Assembly (NCBI GenBank): GCA_902500775.1
Contig: CABVRZ010000002.1
Span: 62,001 to 126,000 of the forward strand
Direction: 5' to 3'
Source of the DNA: an uncultured Nitrospira sp.
GTDB lineage: Bacteria; Nitrospirota; Nitrospiria; Nitrospirales; Nitrospiraceae
DNA length: 64,000 nucleotides
The notes under the pieces are model-generated. The model worked only from the letters and a program-made list of their open reading frames with translations, did not search any database and had not been told where the DNA came from. Each line of letters opens with the position of its first letter. Position 1 is the stretch's first letter. Below are positions 19,617 through 27,932 of this stretch, in pieces. Made by a program: the position numbers and the translations under genes.

Positions 19617-21079
19617 CCTTTTCTGCCGCAGACCTCTTCTTCGTCCTGCCGGAGTTACTGGTCATTACCGCCGCCTGTGTCGTGCTGGTGCTCGACCCCG
19701 TGCTTCGCCCATCCGATAAGGATAGCCTGGTGTGGCTCAGCCTGGGAACGCTCGCTATCTGTATGGGCCTGACAGCGTCCCAAATGGGAACGCAGGCGTC
19801 AATCTTTAGTGGTCTAGTCGTCACCGACTCCTATGGAGCCTTCTGGAAACTGCTGTTGTACTTCGTGACAGGACTTACAGTCCTCCTGTCCTACTCCTAT
19901 TTAAAAGAGGAACGGTTGTATTTCGGAGAGTATTACGGCTTCATGTTGCTCTCGCTATCCGGCATGATGGTCATGGTCTCTGCCTCCGACTTATTGACGA
20001 TCTACCTAGGCACGGAATTGATGTCGCTGTCCCTATACATCATGGCTGGTCTCAGGCGGAAGGAACCTCGGTCCCTCGAAGCGTCGGCAAAATACTTTGT
20101 CTTGGGCGCATTTTCCTCCGGCATCCTTCTCTACGGCATCTCTTTGCTTTACGGAGCGACCGGCAGTACGAGACTGCCGGCTATCGCCTCGGCAATTGCG
20201 ACCCAGGGGTTCACTGACCCGTTGCTATTGTTTTCAACGATCCTGTTGGCAGTGGGATTCGGATTCAAACTGGCGGTGGTCCCGTTTCATATGTGGACAC
20301 CAGACGTCTACCAAGGGGCCCCAACTTCCGTCACCGCGTTCATGGCCGTGGCATCGAAAGCTGCGAGCTTCGGCGCGTTCCTCCGGGTGTTTGTGGAGGG
20401 TTTGGGAGGAGTCAGGGCCGATTGGTCGGCCATCTTCCTCTTACTTTGTCTTGCCACCCTTGTCGTGGGTAACATCGTTGCCCTGGTCCAGACAAATATC
20501 AAGCGGATGCTGGCCTATTCGAGCATTGCGCATGCTGGCTACGCACTCGTCGGTGTCGTCGCTGCCGGACGCGTTGAGCATTCATCCGGTATCGCGAGCG
20601 TGCTGCTCTATATCGCCCTGTACACATTCATGACATTCGGTGCGTTCGCCATTGTCGCAATGCTGCGAAAAGGAGCGATTGAAGGTGAAGAAATCGAGGA
20701 CTTCACCGGCCTGGCAAAGCGCCACCCGCTCCCAGCACTTCTCATGCTGGTCTTCATGGTTTCTTTGGCGGGTCTTCCTCCGACTGCGGGTTTTATCGGC
20801 AAACTCTACGTCTTCAGATCAGCCGTGGAAGCCGGCATGGCCTGGTTGGCGGCCATTGCCCTCATTTTTGCAGCGATTTCAGCCTATTATTATCTCCGGG
20901 TCGTCATGGTGATGTACATGCGAGAGCCACTCGACGGACCAGACCCTGTTCCTCGGCTGGTGATGTCCCCGACCCTTTCCATTGTTCTCGCCTGCACTGT
21001 CGCAGGAGTGGTGATCCTCGGAATCTACCCCAACCCGCTTGTCAATCTTGCGGTACAGGCCGTATTGACGCTGAAGTAG
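19613..21079 (+). CDS. nuoN: NADH-quinone oxidoreductase subunit N
   Basis: The 488-aa product is the third antiporter-like pump and the last gene of the nuo operon. Typical segments are YLGTELMSLSLYIMAGL, KLAVVPFHMWTPDVYQGAP and KRMLAYSSIAHAGYALVG. About 14 helices are expected and are consistent with the hydrophobic profile. The start codon overlaps the nuoM stop. No clear terminator follows; the YihY-family gene starts 25 bp downstream and may share the transcript. Confidence 0.95.
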   Translation: MTFSAADLFFVLPELLVITAACVVLVLDPVLRPSDKDSLVWLSLGTLAICMGLTASQMGTQASIFSGLVVTDSYGAFWKLLLYFVTGLTVLLSYSYLKEERLYFGEYYGFMLLSLSGMMVMVSASDLLTIYLGTELMSLSLYIMAGLRRKEPRSLEASAKYFVLGAFSSGILLYGISLLYGATGSTRLPAIASAIATQGFTDPLLLFSTILLAVGFGFKLAVVPFHMWTPDVYQGAPTSVTAFMAVASKAASFGAFLRVFVEGLGGVRADWSAIFLLLCLATLVVGNIVALVQTNIKRMLAYSSIAHAGYALVGVVAAGRVEHSSGIASVLLYIALYTFMTFGAFAIVAMLRKGAIEGEEIEDFTGLAKRHPLPALLMLVFMVSLAGLPPTAGFIGKLYVFRSAVEAGMAWLAAIALIFAAISAYYYLRVVMVMYMREPLDGPDPVPRLVMSPTLSIVLACTVAGVVILGIYPNPLVNLAVQAVLTLK

Positions 21080-21104
21080 GCCCATCCGTGTTCTATCAAT
21101 TGGC

Positions 21105-21965
21105 ATGCGGGGCCTCATGAATATTCTCCGCTTCCTAGCTGAAGCTGTCACATCGTTTTTACGCCATGGGTGCCCCAGTCTCGCTGCGTCGTTGGCGTTT
21201 TTCTCCCTGCTCTCATTGTTCCCCCTCGTGTTTCTGCTCTTGTACGGAGTCGGTTTCCTCGTGAGTCAGAATGTGATCGGCGAGCAATTCATGCTCAGTT
21301 TCCTGAAAGGATTTCTTCCTTCGTTAGGTGAGCGGTTAGCTCAAGAGCTCCATCGGATCAGTTCATTGGAGAGTGTCCGGTGGATTGTTCTGCTATCATT
21401 CTTCTGGTTCGGGGGACTGGTGTTCTATGAGCTCGACTATGCCCTTAATGTCGTGTTTCAGAGCACACAAAAGCGCCACCCACTTATTTCCACCGCGATT
21501 TCCGTCGCACTGCTGGGATCCACTGGCCTGTTACTGTTCACATCCTACGTGGCCACCCAAACCATTACCCTCTTAACCGCCTATGCGCCTCGACTCTGGG
21601 GATTGGATCTTGTGGCCTTAGCCGCACACGACTTTCATCTGACCTACACGCTGCCCTTTGCCCTCGCATTCCTGACGGTCAGCCTGCTCTACCGTCTTGT
21701 CCCTCGACGTCGTCCACGATGGAGAGACGCTATGGCTGGCGCCCTCACGTTTAGTCTCCTCTGGGTCTCGGCCAAGCTCTTGTTCGTCAATTATGGAGAT
21801 TTTTCGACGGTCTACGCGCAGCTCTATGGATCCTTACTCGAGGTCGTGCTCTTGTTACTCTGGGTCTATTATTCTACCGGACTTCTCCTCTTTGGTGGTA
21901 TCGTCGCACACAACCTCAAGCAGATCTCCTGGCCATCCCCTTCCGCACCGGTTGACGGCCCCTAG
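21105..21965 (+). CDS. YihY/virulence factor BrkB family membrane protein
   Basis: The 286-aa product has about six transmembrane segments. It carries the family features PSLAASLAFFSLLSLFPLVFLLL near the N-terminus (positions about 25-47) and VLLLLWVYYSTGLLLFGG near the end. The biochemical role of the family is unsettled. An in-frame ATG at 21117 with GGGG just upstream is an equally possible start. The stop codon TAG at 21963-21965 lies inside the left end of the MITE-like element at 21962-22100, so the insertion may have trimmed or replaced the original C-terminus (now ...SAPVDGP). Confidence 0.85.
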   Translation: MRGLMNILRFLAEAVTSFLRHGCPSLAASLAFFSLLSLFPLVFLLLYGVGFLVSQNVIGEQFMLSFLKGFLPSLGERLAQELHRISSLESVRWIVLLSFFWFGGLVFYELDYALNVVFQSTQKRHPLISTAISVALLGSTGLLLFTSYVATQTITLLTAYAPRLWGLDLVALAAHDFHLTYTLPFALAFLTVSLLYRLVPRRRPRWRDAMAGALTFSLLWVSAKLLFVNYGDFSTVYAQLYGSLLEVVLLLLWVYYSTGLLLFGGIVAHNLKQISWPSPSAPVDGP

Positions 21966-22100
21966 CAGTCCGCTGAAAAACTCAAGCTGTGTGCTTCAAC
22001 AAGCTCAGCACGAACGGAAAAGCTCAATAGTTTCAATGGCTGCCCCGTTCGTCCTGAGGCGCTCGAAGGATGAACGAAGGATTTTTCAGCAGACTGCTAG
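21962..22100 (+). mobile_element. MITE-like element, copy 1 (139 bp)
   Basis: The element is bounded by near-perfect inverted ends of CTAGCAGTCTGCTGAAAAA type (the left end has C for T at one position). Inside is a second inverted pair built around ACGAACGG and CCGTTCGTCCTGAG. Copy 2 at 46133-46271 is also 139 bp, very similar and in the opposite orientation. It encodes no transposase, so it is a non-autonomous element. The ends could fit TA target duplication (Tc1/mariner or IS630 style), since CTAG is palindromic, but this is not proven. Confidence 0.85.
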
Positions 22101-22139
22101 CAGAAATGTTGTAGCAAGTCACGACGGCAAGATCACAAT

Positions 22140-23300
22140 TCAACGGACGGGACGGCTGCGAAGCTGCAAAAAATGGACAAGGGCCGAGTGCGTCACGAGT
22201 CCGACGATTTCTCCATCCTGCACGACGACGAGTCGATCCCATCCTTCACGAGCCATGCGCCCCATCGCCTGAATCGCTGAGACATCTGGTGAGATGATCA
22301 TCGCGTCTGAAAAGGGACGCATCACCTGATCAACCCGACGCCTGGACCACGCGTCTGCCGACACAGCCTGAATATCAGGCACCGTGACCAGTCCGATGAG
22401 ACGGCGCTCGTCTACGACAGGAAATCCCCCATAACCATAGGCCTGAAAATATCGGTTCACGGCCTCATCGAGCGTCGTGTGGGAAGGAATCGACACCACT
22501 GTGGTCACCATCATGTCCTGAATTTTTACCGCCGAGATAGCATGCCGCAACGCCGCTTGGCGACGGCTCGCCAACGCCGCGACATAAAGAAAGATTCCGA
22601 TCAGCGCCAGCCATCCCCCCGTCCAGATCATTGATGAATCGAGCTCACCGGTTGCCGCTTGCCGGATTCGCAGCAACCCCCATAGCACAAAGAGCAGGCC
22701 AAACCCGAGGCCCGCCATCGCCGCTTGTTTCGTCGCGCGATAAAAGTCTTTTCCCAAGGCCCACAGACCTGCGCGCAGAATTCGCCCCCCATCCAGCGGA
22801 AACCCGGGGATCAGGTTGAAGATCCCGAGTTGGAGGTTCCCCATTCCCAACAAGAGGCCGAGCATGATTACCCCACGAAGCGCCTGCTCCTGTTGAATCG
22901 CCTCCGCCAGCACGACAAACGCTAAACAGATTCCGCTGATCACAAAACTGACGATCGGTCCTGCGATCGCGATGAGAAACTCGGCCTTCGGTGACGGAGC
23001 TTCTTGACGCATGTGTGCGACACCGCCGAAGAGAAACAGCGTGATCTGTTCAATCGGAATACGGTAGTACAGCGCCACGTAAGAATGTCCCAATTCATGC
23101 AGGAGGACGGAGAGAAAGAGGAGCACCGCCGCAACGGCTCCCATCACCCAATAGCGACCTGGACTGAGTCCTGGCAGAGTCTCCGGTAGATAATCGGTCG
23201 AGAGGGTCCAGGTCGCGAGGAAAAAAACGACGAACCAGGACGCATGGATTCGAATGGGAATGCCCAAGGCACGTCCGATTTCCCAGGAACGAATCTGCAT
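22140..23300 (-). CDS. Site-2-protease-type M50 metalloprotease with CBS domains
   Basis: The 386-aa membrane protein has a zinc motif HELGH at about residues 68-72 and the third ligand in FNLIPGFPLDGGR (Asp about 170), both in the expected arrangement for M50B intramembrane proteases. The C-terminal third (about 250-385) has two CBS modules (IQDMMVTTVVSIPSH...FPVVDERRLIGLVT and VDQVMRPFSDAMIISPD...LVVVQDGEIVGLVTH), which usually bind adenine nucleotides. This SpoIVFB-like architecture is common, but the substrate is unknown. ATG 23300 is preferred over a GTG three codons upstream. The gene is divergent from the deacetylase gene at 23370. Confidence 0.9.
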   Translation of the reverse strand: MQIRSWEIGRALGIPIRIHASWFVVFFLATWTLSTDYLPETLPGLSPGRYWVMGAVAAVLLFLSVLLHELGHSYVALYYRIPIEQITLFLFGGVAHMRQEAPSPKAEFLIAIAGPIVSFVISGICLAFVVLAEAIQQEQALRGVIMLGLLLGMGNLQLGIFNLIPGFPLDGGRILRAGLWALGKDFYRATKQAAMAGLGFGLLFVLWGLLRIRQAATGELDSSMIWTGGWLALIGIFLYVAALASRRQAALRHAISAVKIQDMMVTTVVSIPSHTTLDEAVNRYFQAYGYGGFPVVDERRLIGLVTVPDIQAVSADAWSRRRVDQVMRPFSDAMIISPDVSAIQAMGRMAREGWDRLVVVQDGEIVGLVTHSALVHFLQLRSRPVR

Positions 23301-23369
23301 ACCACACACGGTACCAGCGGGACGGGGAGGGGGTCAATCTTCTCGGTGCGTTCATGTATACTAATCCCC

Positions 23370-24086
23370 ATGAGACGACTGATTCAGCCACGTGCATTGC
23401 TGGGCCTGCTCTTTCTCCTGGCTATCGCGCTTGTGCCTTCGCCCCACAGTGTTGCCCAAGTCATCACGGCTGGCTCACCGACCTGTCCCGGTGTGGCTCT
23501 GACGTTTGATCTCTGCCCCGTTCGCAAGGGATCCGGCTACGATCAGCCTTTAATGGACTATCTGATCACACACCGTATTCCCGCCACGTTCTTTATGTCC
23601 GGCAAATGGATGGCGAAACATGAAGCGGATGTGGAGCATCTCTTGGGTCTGGACTTTTTTGAAGTGGGAACTCATGGTGAGGTCCACGCCCACCTCCCCA
23701 TGCACGACGCGGACGAGCAGCGTACAGAGATCCTAGGACCCGTGAAACATCTACAAGAATACTACGGTCATGAAACCACACTCTTTCGTCCACCGTACGG
23801 AGAATATAATGATGAGACGGTCAGTGTAGTCAAGCTACTCGGTCTCCAATTTATTCAATGGAATATCGAATCAGGCGATCCAGACCCGACTCTTTCCGCC
23901 GACAGCATTTTGGCGAGAGTCACCAGGCGTACGAAGCCCGGAAGCATCATCGTGTTTCACGCCAATGGAAAGGGCAAACAAACTCGACGAGTGATCGAGC
24001 AACTCACGAGCAAGATTCTCCCAGCCAAGAGGTTGCGCCCGATGACCGTGACTGAGCTCTTGGATTGCCAATCCCAGACTCCATGA
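23370..24086 (+). CDS. Secreted polysaccharide deacetylase family protein (NodB/CE4)
   Basis: The 238-aa product starts with a signal peptide (residues 1-30, MRRLIQPRALLGLLFLLAIA...VAQ). The NodB motifs are recognisable: LTFDLCPV replaces the usual TFDDG, then TFFMSGKWM, THGEVHAH (His pair) and RPPYGEYN. The TFDLCP variant occurs in a subset of the family, so the metal site may be altered. It probably acts on cell-wall or exopolysaccharide N-acetyl groups. A TATACT hexamer lies at 23357-23362, only about 8 nt before the ATG, which would fit a leaderless transcript. The stop overlaps the next gene in ATGA. Confidence 0.85.
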   Translation: MRRLIQPRALLGLLFLLAIALVPSPHSVAQVITAGSPTCPGVALTFDLCPVRKGSGYDQPLMDYLITHRIPATFFMSGKWMAKHEADVEHLLGLDFFEVGTHGEVHAHLPMHDADEQRTEILGPVKHLQEYYGHETTLFRPPYGEYNDETVSVVKLLGLQFIQWNIESGDPDPTLSADSILARVTRRTKPGSIIVFHANGKGKQTRRVIEQLTSKILPAKRLRPMTVTELLDCQSQTP

Positions 24087-24559
24087 CGATCTCGGCCATC
24101 AGAACCATGGTATCGGATGATCGGAAAGGAGTCATTCAATTGTTGAGCGATTCTGAACCCTGGAACTCCCTTGGCTATGGAGCAGCTGATTGGAGCCGTA
24201 TTTTTGATCCTCTACCGCAAGGACGGGATTGCTATATCGCGGAACTTGATGGACAAGTGGCGGGCGTCGCGATCGTAAAACAGAAATTTCTTCTTGGCGA
24301 CTATCTCGAGCTCTTGGGGGTGGCCGCATGGGCTCGCCAAAAAGGAGTCGGTGGTCACCTGTTGACGTACATCGAACGGCTCGTCTTTGACCGAGCGAAG
24401 AATCTTTTCGCCTGCGTGTCGGATTTTAATGAGCCGGCGCGTGCCTTCTACAAGAAGCACGGCTACCAGGAAATCGGTCCGATGCCCAACTTTCTGATTC
24501 CAGGCAGCTCAGAGATACTCCTGAGAAAGACCGCTGGACCAGTACGACAGAACAGATAG
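24083..24559 (+). CDS. GNAT family N-acetyltransferase
   Basis: The 158-aa product has the acetyl-CoA-binding motif ARQKGVGGHLLTYIE (R-x-x-G-x-G pattern) and the following FYKKHGYQEIG, both diagnostic of GNAT enzymes. The acceptor is not identifiable. The ATG at 24083 overlaps the deacetylase stop by 4 nt, so the two are probably translated as a unit. A TTG further upstream in frame is less likely. Confidence 0.85.
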   Translation: MTISAIRTMVSDDRKGVIQLLSDSEPWNSLGYGAADWSRIFDPLPQGRDCYIAELDGQVAGVAIVKQKFLLGDYLELLGVAAWARQKGVGGHLLTYIERLVFDRAKNLFACVSDFNEPARAFYKKHGYQEIGPMPNFLIPGSSEILLRKTAGPVRQNR

Positions 24560-24567
24560 TTCCTCTC

Positions 24568-24966
24568 ATGAAAGTCAAAAAACTTCTCCACACTCGCATG
24601 CGTGTCAGTAATCTGGATGAAACCATTCGGTTTTACACGACTGTATTAGGGCTCGACGTCATCGAACGAAAGACCTCTCCTCGCGGATCAGAGCTCGCCT
24701 TCTTGAAAGTTCCCGACAGTGATGAGCTGATTGAACTGACGAGCTTTCCTCCAAGCGGACCGGTGAAGGTCCAGGAAGACCTGGTTCATCTGGCTTTTCA
24801 AGTCGAGAGTCTTGACGAAACAATCGCCTCGCTTACATCCCAAGGGGTCAAAATCACCGACGGACCTACACAATCTTCATCTGGAAGCCGATTCATCTTT
24901 ATCGATGCCCCGGATGGTTACGAAATCGAGCTGATCGAACGGCCGGCTAGCGTTCCCATTGTGTGA
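24568..24966 (+). CDS. Glyoxalase I-like VOC family protein
   Basis: The 132-aa product resembles lactoylglutathione lyase. LLHTRMRVSNLDETIRFY, LIELT, LVHLAFQV and GYEIELIE place the metal ligands His, Glu, His and Glu as in GloA. The substrate could be methylglyoxal-thiol adduct, but glutathione use in this organism is not shown, so another VOC activity (for example, an epimerase) is possible. It is 8 bp after the acetyltransferase gene and likely in the same transcript. Confidence 0.8.
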   Translation: MKVKKLLHTRMRVSNLDETIRFYTTVLGLDVIERKTSPRGSELAFLKVPDSDELIELTSFPPSGPVKVQEDLVHLAFQVESLDETIASLTSQGVKITDGPTQSSSGSRFIFIDAPDGYEIELIERPASVPIV

Positions 24967-25110
24967 CCTACCTCGTCTATCACGTACTCAGCTTTTTCTC
25001 TGTCCTTATCGACTCTTTCCATTGACGATCAGTCCCCGTCCGCAGTACCTTTCCCCTCTGTCCGCCGAATGGTTCACATGTCACGATCGAATATCCTGGA
25101 GGTTTTTTGA

Positions 25111-25980
25111 ATGAAGAACGGATTTTTCCGCGGTCATGGGCTCGGCAATGACTATCTCGTGATGGACCCCAAGGAACTGACATTCACGCTCACCCCGAAG
25201 AATATCAAGTCAATTTGCGACCGGAACTGGGGGTTGGGCAGCGATGGAATTCTTGCGCTCGTCCCATCAAAGAAAGCTGATTTTGGCCTGCGTATCTTCA
25301 ACCCGGACGGCAGCGAGGCGGAAAAGTCAGGGAACGGCCTTCGTATCTTCGCCCGATATCTCCATGCGACCGGGAGGACCAAGAAGAAACAATTCACGGT
25401 CGATACGAAAGGTGGACTGGTGACAATTGCGCTGCACATAGACCGGCATGGCGATGCAGCTGCCGCAACTGTTGAGATGGGAATCGCCACCTTCAGGCCG
25501 GATGCCCTCCCCTGCTCATTGGATGTGCCAGAGTTGATTCAACAGCCGATTGACGTGGCTGGAAGGCCTCTGATGTTTACTGGCGTGAGTGTCGGGAATC
25601 CTCATTGTGTTGTCTTCAAACCGATGGGAGCATCCTGGTCGCGGGAAGAGCTCTTATCCCTTGGGCCAGCCCTGGAAAACCACAAACTGTTTCCCAAACG
25701 GACAAATGTACAACTGGCCGTTCCAATCGGACCAAAGGAGATCTTCATTCTGATTTGGGAACGTGGGGCCGGAGAAACACAAGCGTCCGGTTCCTCATCC
25801 TGCGCAGCCGCAAGTGCTGCCGTGCGCCTCGGCCTCGTGAAGAGCCCCGTGCGGGTGAACATGCCAGGAGGAGCGCTGAACATTGAGGTGGCATCAGACT
25901 TCAGCCTGACCATGAAGGGTCCCGTCGCCGAAGTCGCACGAGGCACCGTGAGTCTATCGTTCGTACGCACGCTGAAGTAG
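25111..25980 (+). CDS. Diaminopimelate epimerase family protein with both catalytic Cys replaced by Ser
   Basis: The 289-aa product has the DapF fold signatures HGLGNDYLVMD, NPDGSEAEKSGNGLRIF, SVGNPHCVVF and ERGAGETQASGSSSCAA. In canonical DapF the two proton-shuttling residues are cysteines in CGNG and ACGSG; here they are Ser73 (TCA codon) and Ser226 (TCC codon). A cysteine at 231 is kept next to the second site. The enzyme may therefore not be a standard LL/meso-DAP epimerase. A GGAGG site 8 nt upstream supports the ATG at 25111. The normal role would be lysine and peptidoglycan synthesis. The gene symbol is withheld because of the substitutions. Confidence 0.8.
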   Translation: MKNGFFRGHGLGNDYLVMDPKELTFTLTPKNIKSICDRNWGLGSDGILALVPSKKADFGLRIFNPDGSEAEKSGNGLRIFARYLHATGRTKKKQFTVDTKGGLVTIALHIDRHGDAAAATVEMGIATFRPDALPCSLDVPELIQQPIDVAGRPLMFTGVSVGNPHCVVFKPMGASWSREELLSLGPALENHKLFPKRTNVQLAVPIGPKEIFILIWERGAGETQASGSSSCAAASAAVRLGLVKSPVRVNMPGGALNIEVASDFSLTMKGPVAEVARGTVSLSFVRTLK

Positions 25981-26097
25981 TCAGCGCTCAGTAAACAGTT
26001 GCCAGCCATCAACTTGATGAATCTCAAGATTGCTCACGCCTCCTTCGCACCGTACAATATCCGGTATCACCCTATCGTTTCTCTTACCTGAAGACTG

Positions 26098-27906
26098 ATG
26101 GCTGCCTTAGCAGATTTACAATCCAAGCTTGCACACCTACCTGATCAACCTGGCGTGTACCTGTTCAAGAACACTCAAGGAGAGATCCTCTATATCGGAA
26201 AAGCTGCGGTCCTGGCGAACCGCGTCCGTTCGTACTTTCAGAAGAGTGTTGACCATAGCCCCAAAACCAGTCTGCTCGTTGGCCAGATTACTGACCTGGA
26301 AACCATGGTAACCCGATCGGAGCTTGAAGCGCTGATCCTCGAGAGCAACCTGGTGAAACGGCATAAACCACGGTTCAACATCGTGCTACGGGACGACAAG
26401 CAGTATCCCTATTTGCGACTACCTATTAAAGATGATTTCCCACGGCTTTCGATCGTCCGTCGGGTTCAAAAGGACGGAGCGCTCTACTACGGCCCCTATA
26501 CACCGGCGAATGCCCTGCGAGAAACCTTGAAGCTCATTAAACATGTCTTTCCCCTCGCGACCTGTTCCATCGACATCGATGGAACGGCGGAGCGCGCCTG
26601 TATCGAGTTTGAGATCAAACGTTGTATGGCCCCCTGTACCGGGAACCAGTCACGGGAGGAGTACCATCAGATCGTCAAACAGGTTCGCCAGTTTCTCGAG
26701 GGACGCGATCATGAGTTACTGGATACGCTTCGCCTGAAGATGGAGGCCGCCGCCGAGCAAGAGGAATTTGAAGAAGCTGCCCGTCTCCGAGACCGGCTCT
26801 TCACAATCCAGCGCATGTTGGAAAAGCAACGCATCACCCAGACGTCGGCCACCGATCAAGATGTGATCGGTCTGGCTCGCCAAGGGTCCGCCGTCGACCT
26901 TCAGATTCTCTTCGTGCGGGGTGGATTGCTGATCGGTCGCAAAGATTTCTTCTGGCCTCACTCGGCGGACGTCTCCGACGAGGAACTCGTACGGTCCGTC
27001 ATGGAACAGTTTTACAATAAAGACGGACAACCTCCGAAGGAGATGCTGCTTCCCGCTCAATTGGATGATGTGGCCATAATCGAACAATGGCTTTCTGACA
27101 AACGAGGGGATTCCGTCTCTGTTCGTTCGCCAGAGCGAGGGGCGAAACACCAGCTAGTTCTCTTGGCTGAGGAGAACGCAGCTGCAGCGGTGGCCGATCA
27201 TCTACGTGACGAAGAACTTGACCGGCAAGCCGGTGAGGAACTCAAACGACTACTGCGGCTGGACGAAGCTCCACGTCGGATTGAAGGATTTGATATCTCG
27301 AACACGATGGGAAACCACTCGGTCGCTTCCATGGTCGTTTGGGAAAACGGCCACATGAAGAAGGCTGATTACCGGCGCTTCACCATTCAAACAGTCGTGG
27401 GAGCCAATGATTTCGCGAGCATGAAGGAAGTCGTGACTCGTCGCTATCGGCGAGAGGAGAACCTGGCCAAACCGGATCTGGTCTTGATCGACGGGGGATT
27501 AGGTCAACTGGCTGCTGCGCTCGAGGGGCTCAAAGAAGCCGGACAACAGGGATTGCCGATTCTTGGGCTGGCCAAGGCCCGTGGTGAAAAAGAGGAACGC
27601 GTCTTCTTGGCAGGACGGAAAAATCCGATCCCGCTCAAACCACAGGCTCCGTCCACCCATCTCCTCCAGCAGATTCGCGATGAAGCCCATCGCTTTGCGA
27701 TCACCTTTCATCGTAAGTTGCGAGGCAAAGCCCTCATCAGTTCAAAACTCGACCAGGTGATCGGCATCGGTGAGATTCGGCGCAATCGGCTATTGAGTCA
27801 ATTCGGGAGTCTCGAGAAGCTTGCATCAGCCAGCGACGACGCACTCCGAGAAACCGGCCTCAGTCCAGAGATGATTGTGAATCTTCGTCAGACACTCAAG
27901 CCATGA
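26098..27906 (+). CDS. uvrC: Excinuclease ABC subunit C
   Basis: The 602-aa product is the dual-incision nuclease of nucleotide excision repair. The N-terminal GIY-YIG domain has QPGVYLFKNTQGEILYIGKA and the conserved Arg/Glu region up to about residue 95. A UVR motif (EQEEFEEAARLRDRLFTIQ) lies near 220-240. The RNase H-like second nuclease has IEGFDISNTMG and LVLIDGGLGQL. The C-terminus carries the helix-hairpin-helix pair (about 545-600). Length and motifs are normal. UvrA is encoded elsewhere in this window (54663-57170). Confidence 0.97.
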   Translation: MAALADLQSKLAHLPDQPGVYLFKNTQGEILYIGKAAVLANRVRSYFQKSVDHSPKTSLLVGQITDLETMVTRSELEALILESNLVKRHKPRFNIVLRDDKQYPYLRLPIKDDFPRLSIVRRVQKDGALYYGPYTPANALRETLKLIKHVFPLATCSIDIDGTAERACIEFEIKRCMAPCTGNQSREEYHQIVKQVRQFLEGRDHELLDTLRLKMEAAAEQEEFEEAARLRDRLFTIQRMLEKQRITQTSATDQDVIGLARQGSAVDLQILFVRGGLLIGRKDFFWPHSADVSDEELVRSVMEQFYNKDGQPPKEMLLPAQLDDVAIIEQWLSDKRGDSVSVRSPERGAKHQLVLLAEENAAAAVADHLRDEELDRQAGEELKRLLRLDEAPRRIEGFDISNTMGNHSVASMVVWENGHMKKADYRRFTIQTVVGANDFASMKEVVTRRYRREENLAKPDLVLIDGGLGQLAAALEGLKEAGQQGLPILGLAKARGEKEERVFLAGRKNPIPLKPQAPSTHLLQQIRDEAHRFAITFHRKLRGKALISSKLDQVIGIGEIRRNRLLSQFGSLEKLASASDDALRETGLSPEMIVNLRQTLKP

Positions 27907-27932
27907 TCCCTGCACCAGCTTTCTCAGTACTG

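Noticed and set aside
21697-22272. Open frame of 191 codons crossing yihY and MITE copy 1
   Set aside because: It overlaps yihY in another frame and continues through the repeat; composition and lack of family features mark it as spurious.
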